Positions 39,972 through 47,813 of a stretch of 64,000 nt of DNA are shown here, piece after piece. Position numbers and translations under genes: made by a program. Each line of letters opens with the position of its first letter. Within the stretch, counting starts at the first letter, position 1. This DNA is from Desulfobacterales bacterium (GTDB taxonomy: Bacteria; Desulfobacterota; Desulfobacteria; Desulfobacterales; JALSRD01): contig JALSRD010000002.1 in assembly GCA_026984935.1 (NCBI GenBank), positions 31,099-95,098 of the forward strand. The letters are read 5' to 3'. The notes under the pieces were generated by a model that was given only the letters and a program-made list of their open reading frames with translations, had not been told where the DNA came from and made no database searches.

Positions 39972-42900
39972 CTATCCGTTTTCTGCCAGCGCGAGCCAGA
40001 CGCGGATGAATTCACTCAACCCCCACGCCTGGGCGTCGCAGCCCCGCTGAACATGGGGGTAGTCGCCGTCCAGGATCTCCGGGATGTGGCCCACACAGCC
40101 ATCGCGGACCAGTTGCAGGCTGCTGCCCAGAAGCGCCCGTGCGGATGCCGCTGCTGTCCGGCCGTAGGCCGCCACCCATGCTTCGCAGAATGATGGAAAC
40201 AGCCACGTCCAGGCGGTGCCGTTGTGGTAGGCCGGTTTGCGGTCGGTATCCTCATCCCCGGCGTAGGTGCCCCGGTAAGGGTGATGGGGATCATTCAATA
40301 ACTTTCCCTTATGCCAGATTTCCAGTGCATGTGCAACGCTTTGGTCCGCCAGGCTGCGAATCGCACCCGGCACCAGCAGACGTTGGCAGGCATTGACGAT
40401 GCAACGCCGCATGGCGGTGCTTTTAACGGCGCCCAGGGTAACCGCCAGCAGTTGGTTGGGCCGCAGGGCGTCGTCGGCCACCGCGTCGGCGGCGGTGGTA
40501 TGGGGTTCGGCATGCAGGCAGTCGGAGAAATATCCCGCGCTCTTAAGGCAGAAGCGGCTGCTCACGGAACGCCGGACCGTTTCGGCCAGGCGCGACCACT
40601 TTTTGTGTTCGGCAGCGGCGGCGATTTTTTGCCGGAAACGCAGCGCTGCGTACCAGAGGGCCTGAATTTCAATGGGGTATCCCTGCCGCGGGGTTCCGGC
40701 CGGGTGGTTGGTGTCCATCCATGTGAAATGCACCGGGCTGAAAACCAGGCCGGATCCGGCATCCACCATAATCCCGTTGGGTGTGCCGTTGAGATAGCTG
40801 TCGATGATGGAGTTAAGCACCTGTTCGATCTTCCGGCCGCCGCAGTCGGCCTGCAGGAATGCGGGGCGCTTTTCACTACGGACGAGTTCGGCGCAGGCCA
40901 GCACGAACCACAGAGGGGCATCCGAGGTGTCGCGGTTGGCGGCGGTTTCTCCCTGGATCATGTTGGGCAGGGTGCCGTTTTCTTCGAAGCGGCCGAATTG
41001 CAGCAGGACCTTGCGGGCCAGTTCATGGCGTCCGGCGGCAATCAGCCCGCGCGTGAAAATCAGGGCATCGCGTCCCCAGTCCAGAAACCAGGGATAGCCG
41101 GCGATCACGCTTTTGGCGTCCCCGCGGTCGACGACATAGGCCTCCAGTAAATCGGCCAGCCAGCGTACCGGGCGGCGGTGATGCTGGCTGTCGGCCTCTT
41201 CCGGGGTATTCTGCGCGGCACCGCGTTGCGGCGACGGCCCGGGCTTTGAATCCATAGGGCGCACGCAGGCCGTCAATTCCTCGGGCGTGTCCCCCCGGAG
41301 CTCAAGTTCAAAATAGCCCGGGCTGAAGAGATCGGAGTCCGGATCCTGTCCGCGCTGGGCGTCCAGCCTCCGGTGCACCATGTAGCGCCACTCAGGTTCC
41401 GGGACGAAACTTCCAGAAGAAACCCGGACCTCGAGCCTCCGGTCGTCGGCGGGTTGGAAAACAAATCCCGCCGCATGCGCCGAGACGGTGGCCGGCCAGG
41501 CATGCTCGGGACCGGTATACGCTTTGGTCAGATCGTGAAAATTGCGGTCTTCGATGTCCGGCCGCAGGATGAGCGTCACCGGGATGCCGCTGCCGAGAAT
41601 GCCATTTTGCTCGCGGCCGGCAAGACGCCGGAAGGTCAGGCGGACTTCATTTTTAAAGGGGATCATGCGCAGGGAGATGGCCAGGTGCACATGCTGGCCC
41701 TGGCCGGTGGGCAGGTTGAAATGCCAGCTGCCGCCATGCGCATCGAAGCGAAAAGACGAAAGGCAACGGTTGTCAACCTGCGTTGAAAAGCCCTGAAAGC
41801 GCAGCCAGGCCCGGCAGCGCGTGAACATGATGCGGCGGTCGTCCGGGTAGTCCCTGTTCAGATTGGCGGCCAGCAGAGCGTCGTAACGGCTGTAAAGCCG
41901 GCCCCACGGCACGGCTGCGCGCAGCATGGCGCCCCGGCCGTTGGTCGACAGCAGGAGGTGCGGTTTCGCCAGCAGCTCGGCTCGCGGATAGAGGGTCCGG
42001 ATGACAGCGTGTTCGGCGGGGGGCAGATACAGCAACGGGGCTTCCAGATGCCGGCCGGCCGGCCGGGTGTAGAGGGAGAGCACAAGCTGCAGCACGCGCG
42101 GTTTGCGGGGTTCGGGCAGCGGGGAGAAGAGTGCGAAAAAAGTGCCGTCGCTGCGCGCAAGGCTCTTCTCACAGGCCAGCGTGGCCTTTTCCGATGCGAT
42201 GCGGGCGCGGAAGGGAAATGGGGCCGCCACCAGCAGGAAATGGCCGGGAGGCACCATCACCTGGCGGTTTTCGTCGGCCGGAAAATTCCACTGGGCCACA
42301 TGCGGTTCGTCACCTTGGGGGTTCATCCGGCTGCAAAAGGCCAGGGGGTCTTCGGCCAGGCGGGCGGCGGCGCGTTCCGGGTGCATGTCGCCGATATGGC
42401 GCGTTCCGTTAAAGGCGCAGAAGACATCGAGGGCCTTGGCCCGCAGCAACTGGTCGTGGATGCGTGCAGGCCGGGATGTGGTGCGGTCGTCGGTGTTTTG
42501 TATGATTTCCATGTCCCGGGACTCCGCAAGGCAGTACACCTGTCCGGGAGCCAGGTCCAGGTGAAAGCGATCGCCACGGCGTTCGGGATAGATCTTGCGG
42601 CCGCTCAACAGGTCCAGGAAAGGCGGTCGCCACGGATGCGTGTGTGCAGCCGACCAGGCACAGGGGTTGTTTCGGGAATCGTCCAGGTTGACGGCCACCA
42701 CGAGACGTTTTCCGGAAGGAAGGTGATGCCGCAGCAGCGCCAGACTGTTGCCGTCGCCTTCCCCGATGATCGATATTCGGCAGCCGTCGAAAAAGGCCGG
42801 GTGGGTTTTCAGCAGGTGATTGATGCGGCGGATGAAATCCACCTGGTTGTCCGGCGCACCCCAGTTCAGGGAGGGGGCGTCGTGCACATCGATCTTTTCG

Positions 42901-44270
42901 GTGGCATACCATTCGACACCGTTGGCGAAGCCGAAGGCGCCGTTCTGGGAGGCCAGGGCGCACAGGGCGGTGCGCATGCGCGCCCAGGTGGGCGAGCGGG
43001 CGGCCAGGCGGTTGTTGTCATGGGTTTCGGCGAAATGCACCATCAGCCCCTGGCCGGCGGCGATTTCCAGCGCCTCGGGAAGGTAGGCCGATATCTGGCG
43101 GCGGTCGTAGTTCTGAAAGAGTTCCGAGTAGGCCCAGTTCAAATTGGCGTTGTCCAGCAGGCGGCGGGTGACCGAGATTTTGCCACCCAGGCCTTCGAGA
43201 AAAAACAGGGTATCCGGATACTGCCGGCGCACTTTGGCCACAATGTACTCCCAGGCCGCCTCCGGGATCATGTAACCCGCATCGCAGCGGAAGCCGTCCA
43301 CGCCCCGGCGGCACCAGATGAGAAAAACGCCCGCCATGTAGCGCCACAGGTCCCGGTGCGAATAGTCCAGACGCGTGAGATCCTCCCAGCGGACACCCCA
43401 GGCGCCGGGGACTTCGATGCGCCCGTCGGGGTCGCGCACGAGCCATTCGGGATGGGTTTCGTGCAGCCGCGCCGCCCAGCCGGTGTGGTTGATGGCGATG
43501 TCGATGATGACCCTGGCGTCCCGGCTGTGGGCGGCGTCGACGAGCTCGATGAACTGCTCCAGCGGCGTTGCGCGCGGGTCGAATTCGGCCAGCGCCGAAT
43601 CCACCTCCGTAAAGCTGAGCGCGGCGAAGGGGCTGCCGAAACGCCCCATGCGCGCATACGTAGTCGGCGTCGGGAAGATGGGCAGAAGCTGCAGAATGCG
43701 GCAGCCCAGATAATCGATGATAAAATCGAGCTTTTCGATCAGGTTGCGAAAGGTGCCCGAAGGCGGAATCAGGGTGTACCCCTGTTTATCGAGCGTTTCG
43801 GTGGGCAGCCTTTCGAGCAGGTCGAAGCCCCCGCCGGATTGGTTGGGCCCGAACTGGCGCACAAAGGCGTTGTAAATCATGTTGGCACAGCAGGTGTCCG
43901 CCGGTTCGACATTGAGCGTTACATTTTCCCCGGGCGGCCAGGATGGATCGGGGCGGTTCTTTTCCAGAAAAAAAGCCTTGGCCTCGAAATGACCGGTTTC
44001 CACCAGCGGCAGGATGAGCTCGAAGTGCGTATCGGAAACACGCTGCATGGGGATGTCGAACCAGTCGCGGGCCAGGCGGGTTTCCTGATGGTCGATCTGG
44101 CGCGTGATTTCACGGCGTTGTATGGCGGCGCGGCCGAGGTTGGTGCGCAGCCAGGCGCCGCCCGGCACAGCGTCGGCCAGCCTGAGGGTGAAACGCTGGC
44201 AGTCGCCGCAAAACCGCAGGTGGCGGGTTCCGGGAGCCGGCGTCTGTATCAGTGGATGGGGTCGGGTCAT
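39972..44270 (-). CDS. Bifunctional-type glycogen debranching enzyme: GH13 amylase-like + GH133 amylo-1,6-glucosidase
   Basis: A 1432-residue protein combining two catalytic regions. The first half is a GH13 barrel with VIIDIAINHTGW, VDGFRCDAGYMIP (nucleophile), FFLEGLGG (acid) and HFAETHDNNR (third Asp). The C-terminal half is an amylo-alpha-1,6-glucosidase (GDE_C): DWGRDALIFTRGLIAAGRHE, NGTLPNMIQGETAANRDTSD, HNGTAWTWLFPSFCEAW. This order and size mirror eukaryotic AGL. The ATG at 44270 is chosen because residues further upstream are an out-of-frame reading of the neighbouring 173-aa gene; its ribosome-binding site is weak. It should remove limit-dextrin branches left by GlgP. Confidence 0.88.
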   Translation of the reverse strand: MTRPHPLIQTPAPGTRHLRFCGDCQRFTLRLADAVPGGAWLRTNLGRAAIQRREITRQIDHQETRLARDWFDIPMQRVSDTHFELILPLVETGHFEAKAFFLEKNRPDPSWPPGENVTLNVEPADTCCANMIYNAFVRQFGPNQSGGGFDLLERLPTETLDKQGYTLIPPSGTFRNLIEKLDFIIDYLGCRILQLLPIFPTPTTYARMGRFGSPFAALSFTEVDSALAEFDPRATPLEQFIELVDAAHSRDARVIIDIAINHTGWAARLHETHPEWLVRDPDGRIEVPGAWGVRWEDLTRLDYSHRDLWRYMAGVFLIWCRRGVDGFRCDAGYMIPEAAWEYIVAKVRRQYPDTLFFLEGLGGKISVTRRLLDNANLNWAYSELFQNYDRRQISAYLPEALEIAAGQGLMVHFAETHDNNRLAARSPTWARMRTALCALASQNGAFGFANGVEWYATEKIDVHDAPSLNWGAPDNQVDFIRRINHLLKTHPAFFDGCRISIIGEGDGNSLALLRHHLPSGKRLVVAVNLDDSRNNPCAWSAAHTHPWRPPFLDLLSGRKIYPERRGDRFHLDLAPGQVYCLAESRDMEIIQNTDDRTTSRPARIHDQLLRAKALDVFCAFNGTRHIGDMHPERAAARLAEDPLAFCSRMNPQGDEPHVAQWNFPADENRQVMVPPGHFLLVAAPFPFRARIASEKATLACEKSLARSDGTFFALFSPLPEPRKPRVLQLVLSLYTRPAGRHLEAPLLYLPPAEHAVIRTLYPRAELLAKPHLLLSTNGRGAMLRAAVPWGRLYSRYDALLAANLNRDYPDDRRIMFTRCRAWLRFQGFSTQVDNRCLSSFRFDAHGGSWHFNLPTGQGQHVHLAISLRMIPFKNEVRLTFRRLAGREQNGILGSGIPVTLILRPDIEDRNFHDLTKAYTGPEHAWPATVSAHAAGFVFQPADDRRLEVRVSSGSFVPEPEWRYMVHRRLDAQRGQDPDSDLFSPGYFELELRGDTPEELTACVRPMDSKPGPSPQRGAAQNTPEEADSQHHRRPVRWLADLLEAYVVDRGDAKSVIAGYPWFLDWGRDALIFTRGLIAAGRHELARKVLLQFGRFEENGTLPNMIQGETAANRDTSDAPLWFVLACAELVRSEKRPAFLQADCGGRKIEQVLNSIIDSYLNGTPNGIMVDAGSGLVFSPVHFTWMDTNHPAGTPRQGYPIEIQALWYAALRFRQKIAAAAEHKKWSRLAETVRRSVSSRFCLKSAGYFSDCLHAEPHTTAADAVADDALRPNQLLAVTLGAVKSTAMRRCIVNACQRLLVPGAIRSLADQSVAHALEIWHKGKLLNDPHHPYRGTYAGDEDTDRKPAYHNGTAWTWLFPSFCEAWVAAYGRTAAASARALLGSSLQLVRDGCVGHIPEILDGDYPHVQRGCDAQAWGLSEFIRVWLALAENG

Positions 44271-44319
44271 TTTAGGCAAGCGCTGCAGAAGATACGCAAA
44301 TTGTGATTGATTGAGTGTC

Positions 44320-44841
44320 TTACCGCAGTATCCGGTCGGACTGATAGGCATCCAGGGCGCCGATGATGAAAGCTTCCAGGAATGCGTCGACAACGGCTTG
44401 CCGGATATCTTCGACCAGGTGGGTTTCACGCTTTTCTTCCACCACGTTGGTGAGGCGTTCGGGAAAGCGGAACGAGAATTCGATCTTGCGCAGATCGCCC
44501 GTGGCGGCAAAAAGCGATTGGTAGGCCCGTTTCAGTAAAAGCCGCTCATCGGCCGTGGAAGAGACCCGTTCAGGGATGAAACTCAGAGCGGCGCTCTTGA
44601 GAAAAGGTGTGTCCGACGACGCGTGCGAGGACTGCGCGATATTGATCTGGTTCCAGTAGCCGGCCTGCTGCAGGTCTCTTTCGACATCATAGATGGCCGG
44701 CAGGATATATCTTGAAAAGCAGGCGGTTACCTTTTTCCGTAAGGCCCGGATCTCTGTTTCAACCGCCTGGTCGGGCTGTGCGTGTCCGTCCGGCGATGTT
44801 TGCTTTTCTTCAAATGTTTTCAAAATCTTGCTGATTCCCAT
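44320..44841 (-). CDS. Conserved-looking protein of unknown function heading the glycogen cluster
   Basis: A 173-residue soluble protein with no domain I recognise. It is predicted mostly helical, with heptad-like stretches (ETEIRALRKKVTACFSRYIL) and a charged C-terminal half (RLTNVVEEKRETHLVEDIRQ). The ATG at 44841 has GGAGG seven bases upstream; a longer frame to 44979 lacks a site. The next gene, the debranching enzyme, begins 49 bp later on the same strand, so it is probably the first gene of the glycogen operon and may be an accessory or regulatory factor. Confidence 0.72.
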   Translation of the reverse strand: MGISKILKTFEEKQTSPDGHAQPDQAVETEIRALRKKVTACFSRYILPAIYDVERDLQQAGYWNQINIAQSSHASSDTPFLKSAALSFIPERVSSTADERLLLKRAYQSLFAATGDLRKIEFSFRFPERLTNVVEEKRETHLVEDIRQAVVDAFLEAFIIGALDAYQSDRILR

Positions 44842-45078
44842 GTGGAGGCCTCCCGGGTTTTGTGTCTTGTGCCTTTTGCCACTATAGCCTCTGACGGTAA
44901 AAATGGCAATGCCGCCGGAGTTTCCGGCGGCAGAAAAAGCCCTGCCGGCGCTGATCGTGTTTTTCACCGCCCGGTTCAAAGCTTGCCTGCCGGCGACAGT
45001 TGCGCTACGCTACGTACCGTGATGCTGGAATGGGTCGGGAACGCGTTTTTACAAAAACGGCAGGCGGTAAGGTGCGTG

Positions 45079-46089
45079 ATGCACGCTTCTCACTTTTCGA
45101 TGGGGCAACTGGCCGGCCAGCGCTTGATGGTCGGTTTTGACGGTACGCAGATGAACCGCGGGCTTGCGGAAATGATCACGGATTTCAAGGTCGGCGGCCT
45201 GATCCTCTTTTCGCGCAACCTGCGGGCACCGGAGCAGATTGAAAAACTGTGCGCATCGGCCCAGGCCCGGGCAGCGGCCTGCGGTCAGCCCCCGCTGTTT
45301 ATCGCCATCGACCAGGAGGGCGGCACGGTGGCCCGGCTCGGGCCACCCTTTACGCGTTTTGCCGGCAATGCCAGCATGCGCACGCTGGCCGATGCCCAAT
45401 GGTTTGCCCGCATCACGGCCGGTGAGCTGCGCAGCGCGGGAATCAACATGAACATGGCGCCGGTGCTGGATGTCGCCCACGATGACCGCAGCATCATGCG
45501 CCGGCGCGCTTTCGGCGGGGATGCACAGCAGGTGGCCCGCATGGGCGCCGCGGTCATCGACACGCTGCAGCAAAACGGGATCATGGCGGTGGCCAAACAC
45601 TTTCCGGGCATCGGCCGCACCACCCTGGATTCACACCTGGATCTGCCCGACCTGGACGTCGATGCCGTTGAACTGCACCGGGCGGACCTGGTGCCCTTTG
45701 CAGAGGCCGTCCGTCGGAAAGTCTGCGGCATCATGCTCTCGCACATCCGCTATACCGGCCTCGATGCGCGCTGGCCGGCCAGCCTCTCGGTGACCATCGC
45801 CCGCGACATCCTGCGGCGCCGGATGGGTTTCCAGGGCCTGGTGCTGACCGACGATCTGGATATGGGCGCCATTTGCCGGTACTACGACATCGAAACGGCG
45901 GTCGGCCGCATCCTGGCCGCCGACATCGACGTGGCCCTGATCTGCCACCAGGGACCGACCATCCGGCGCGCCTTCGACTGCCTGGTCGAACAGCTTGAAA
46001 ATTCGGCCGGACTCCGTCAGCGCGGCCGGGAGTCCGTCCGCCGGATCCTGGCCGCAAAGTCCCGCTTTATGCGGTCGCAGACGGAGTAG
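45079..46089 (+). CDS. nagZ: Beta-N-acetylhexosaminidase (GH3, NagZ-like)
   Basis: A 336-residue GH3 enzyme that removes GlcNAc from anhydromuropeptides in cytoplasmic peptidoglycan recycling. Marks are KVGGLILFSRNLRAPEQ, FIAIDQEGGTVARL, MAPVLDVAHDD, VAKHFPGIGRTTLDSHLDLP with the acid/base His in DSH, and LVLTDDLDMGAI with the nucleophile Asp. The common KHFPGHG reads KHFPGIG here. The open frame extends far upstream to 44782, overlapping the divergent 173-aa gene; the ATG at 45079 has AAGGTG just upstream and gives the family length. No signal peptide. Confidence 0.88.
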   Translation: MHASHFSMGQLAGQRLMVGFDGTQMNRGLAEMITDFKVGGLILFSRNLRAPEQIEKLCASAQARAAACGQPPLFIAIDQEGGTVARLGPPFTRFAGNASMRTLADAQWFARITAGELRSAGINMNMAPVLDVAHDDRSIMRRRAFGGDAQQVARMGAAVIDTLQQNGIMAVAKHFPGIGRTTLDSHLDLPDLDVDAVELHRADLVPFAEAVRRKVCGIMLSHIRYTGLDARWPASLSVTIARDILRRRMGFQGLVLTDDLDMGAICRYYDIETAVGRILAADIDVALICHQGPTIRRAFDCLVEQLENSAGLRQRGRESVRRILAAKSRFMRSQTE

Positions 46090-46594
46090 AGGGCTTTTAC
46101 CATTGAACACGATCCCGTTTTTTTAGAAACGCCCCACCCGCCGCCATAACTTGTCACCTTAAAACCAGAATCTTGCACAGGCAATTTTGAAAACGTATAA
46201 AATTATAATGTTATCTCATGGTTGTCTATGGATGCAGCGCGATAATTTTTAGCGTCATTGGTATGTTCGGAAACCTTCCATTTTGACTTCAAAATTGTCC
46301 GCCCTGCGGGAGCGCCGATTTTACCGCCTCTACTGTGATGCAGGGCATTTGCGTCTGTACACTACAGCTGCATGCCCTGCGCCTTGTATAGGCGGCAAAC
46401 GCGACGCTTGCAAAATTCAGGTAAAAACCCGAAAAAGTTGTCCCGGCATCGGGGTCCACCCGGGTTTCCGCCCTGCTGATCGATTATGGAAAATACCAGC
46501 TAAACATATCGGTGATGCGGGTTCCAATTCGATGCCGGCTTTTCTGCGTCGGTTGTCGCTATGCAATTTTCTTTATCTCTAAAGGGGGAAAACG
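46090..46594. other. Intergenic region nagZ to glyA remnant, with large stem-loop
   Basis: About 505 bp without a convincing gene; a 99-codon frame at 46283-46582 overlaps the stem-loop and looks non-coding. The left half is AT-rich. The structured element at 46324-46395 is listed separately. Confidence 0.6.
46324..46395 (+). ncRNA. Three-tier imperfect stem-loop, possible structured RNA or leader
   Basis: Three nested inverted repeats: CCGCCTCTAC (46324-46333) with GTATAGGCGG (46386-46395, one mismatch), GCAGGGCAT (46340-46348) with ATGCCCTGC (46372-46380), and CTGTA (46355-46359) with TACAG (46363-46367). Internal loops are small. There is no trailing T-run. It lies about 200 bp upstream of the glyA-like start; a leader RNA, transposon-end-like palindrome or REP-type element are all possible. 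Confidence 0.4.
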
Positions 46595-46690
46595 ATGCTC
46601 TATGTTTCTCAAGATGACCCCGGTATCGCGGAATTAATTAAAAAGGAAAAAATCAGGATAGAAAGCACAGCCGTTGGAGCGCCTTTTTAA
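46595..46690 (+). pseudogene. 5' remnant of serine hydroxymethyltransferase gene (glyA-like)
   Basis: A 31-codon frame starting at an ATG with a strong GGGGG ribosome-binding site seven bases upstream. SQDDPGIAELIKKEKIRIES resembles the N-terminus of GlyA (DPEI...LI.KE..R.E...IELIASEN), but after EST the conserved ELIASEN is absent and a stop follows. The rest of the enzyme is missing: the next gene is on the opposite strand 66 bp away. Best read as the stub of a deleted gene. Confidence 0.45.
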
Positions 46691-46756
46691 GATTCGTGGA
46701 AGGAGCCGACATCTGTATTGCCGCCGGGACCGCTCTATCGCCGTCTGCGATGGCCC

Positions 46757-47755
46757 TCAGATGCCGGTGCGGGAGTATACGTCGGCGTCAAGGGCGGCGC
46801 GCCGGCCGGCGGTAAACTCGTGATACCCGGCGGCGGCGACCATGGCCGCGTTGTCGCCGCAGTATTCGACCGGCGGCAGGTGGAGCGTCAGGTTGTTTTC
46901 GGCCGCCATGCCGGACACCTTTTCGCGCAGCCGCCGGTTGGCGGCCACGCCGCCCACCAGTGCCAGGCGCGTGCAGTCGCTGTGGCGCGCGGCGCTCAGG
47001 AGCTTGAACGAAAGGACCTCGACCACCGCTTCCTGGAAAGCGGCGGCGATGTCGGGCATGTCCTGCGCCAGCGTTTCGGCGTGGGTCTGGATGTGGCGCA
47101 TGACGGCCGTCTTCAGCCCGCTGAAGCTGAAATCAAAGCCGGATTTGTCCAGATAGGCGCGTGGAAAGACGATGGCGGCCGGGTTGCCGCGGCGCGCCAA
47201 CTCGGAGATGACACGCCCGCCGGGGTAGCCCAGGCCCAGCATCTTGGCCACCTTGTCGAAAGCCTCGCCGGCCGCGTCATCGCGGGTTTGCCCCATGGGT
47301 TTCATCCGGGTATGCGATTCTACATAATAGATGGCGGTATGGCCGCCCGAGGCCAGCAGGGCGACGAACGGAAAAGCCGGTGCGCCGGCGGTCAGAAAAA
47401 CGGAGTTGATATGTCCGTTCAGGTGGTTGACGCCCACGCAGGGCAGACTGCGCGCGAAGGCATAGGCCTTGGCGAAGGAGAAGCCGACCAGCAGGGCGCC
47501 CACCAGCCCGGGGCCCTGGGTGGCGGCCACCGCATCCAGACCGTCGGGTCGAAGGCCGGCGCGTTCGAGGGCCTCGGAAACCACCGGGACGATGGCCTCG
47601 ATGTGTTGGCGGGACGCCAGTTCGGGCACGACGCCGCCGTAATGGTGGTGTACCGCCACCTGCGTGGCGACAACCGACGAAAGTACGCGGCTTCCGTCGG
47701 CCACCACGGCGGCCGCCGTTTCATCGCAGGAGGTTTCAATGCCCAGAATGTTCAT
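46757..47755 (-). CDS. tsaD: tRNA N6-adenosine threonylcarbamoyltransferase
   Basis: A 332-residue ASKHA-fold enzyme that transfers threonylcarbamoyl to A37 of ANN-decoding tRNAs, with TsaB, TsaE and TsaC. It starts MNILGIETSCDETAAAVV. Metal-binding histidines are in GVNHLNGHINS; VALLASGGHTAIY, GEAFDKVAKMLGLGYPGG and FDFSFSGLKTAV follow, and VGGVAANRRLR is the nucleotide-binding loop. The ATG at 47755 has AGGA five bases upstream; the frame is open to 47848, overlapping the previous gene's end. Confidence 0.96.
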   Translation of the reverse strand: MNILGIETSCDETAAAVVADGSRVLSSVVATQVAVHHHYGGVVPELASRQHIEAIVPVVSEALERAGLRPDGLDAVAATQGPGLVGALLVGFSFAKAYAFARSLPCVGVNHLNGHINSVFLTAGAPAFPFVALLASGGHTAIYYVESHTRMKPMGQTRDDAAGEAFDKVAKMLGLGYPGGRVISELARRGNPAAIVFPRAYLDKSGFDFSFSGLKTAVMRHIQTHAETLAQDMPDIAAAFQEAVVEVLSFKLLSAARHSDCTRLALVGGVAANRRLREKVSGMAAENNLTLHLPPVEYCGDNAAMVAAAGYHEFTAGRRAALDADVYSRTGI

Positions 47756-47813
47756 GGTTTCCTGCCAGTGGCCGAGAGCCCGGCAACGGGCAGACTCCGC
47801 CGGTGCGCGTTTC

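Noticed and set aside
44271..44510. N-terminal extension of the debranching enzyme
   Set aside because: The extra 80 residues are an out-of-frame reading of the 173-aa gene with its own ribosome-binding site.
46283..46582. 99-codon frame upstream of the glyA stub
   Set aside because: It overlaps the large stem-loop and lacks a ribosome-binding site or recognisable sequence.
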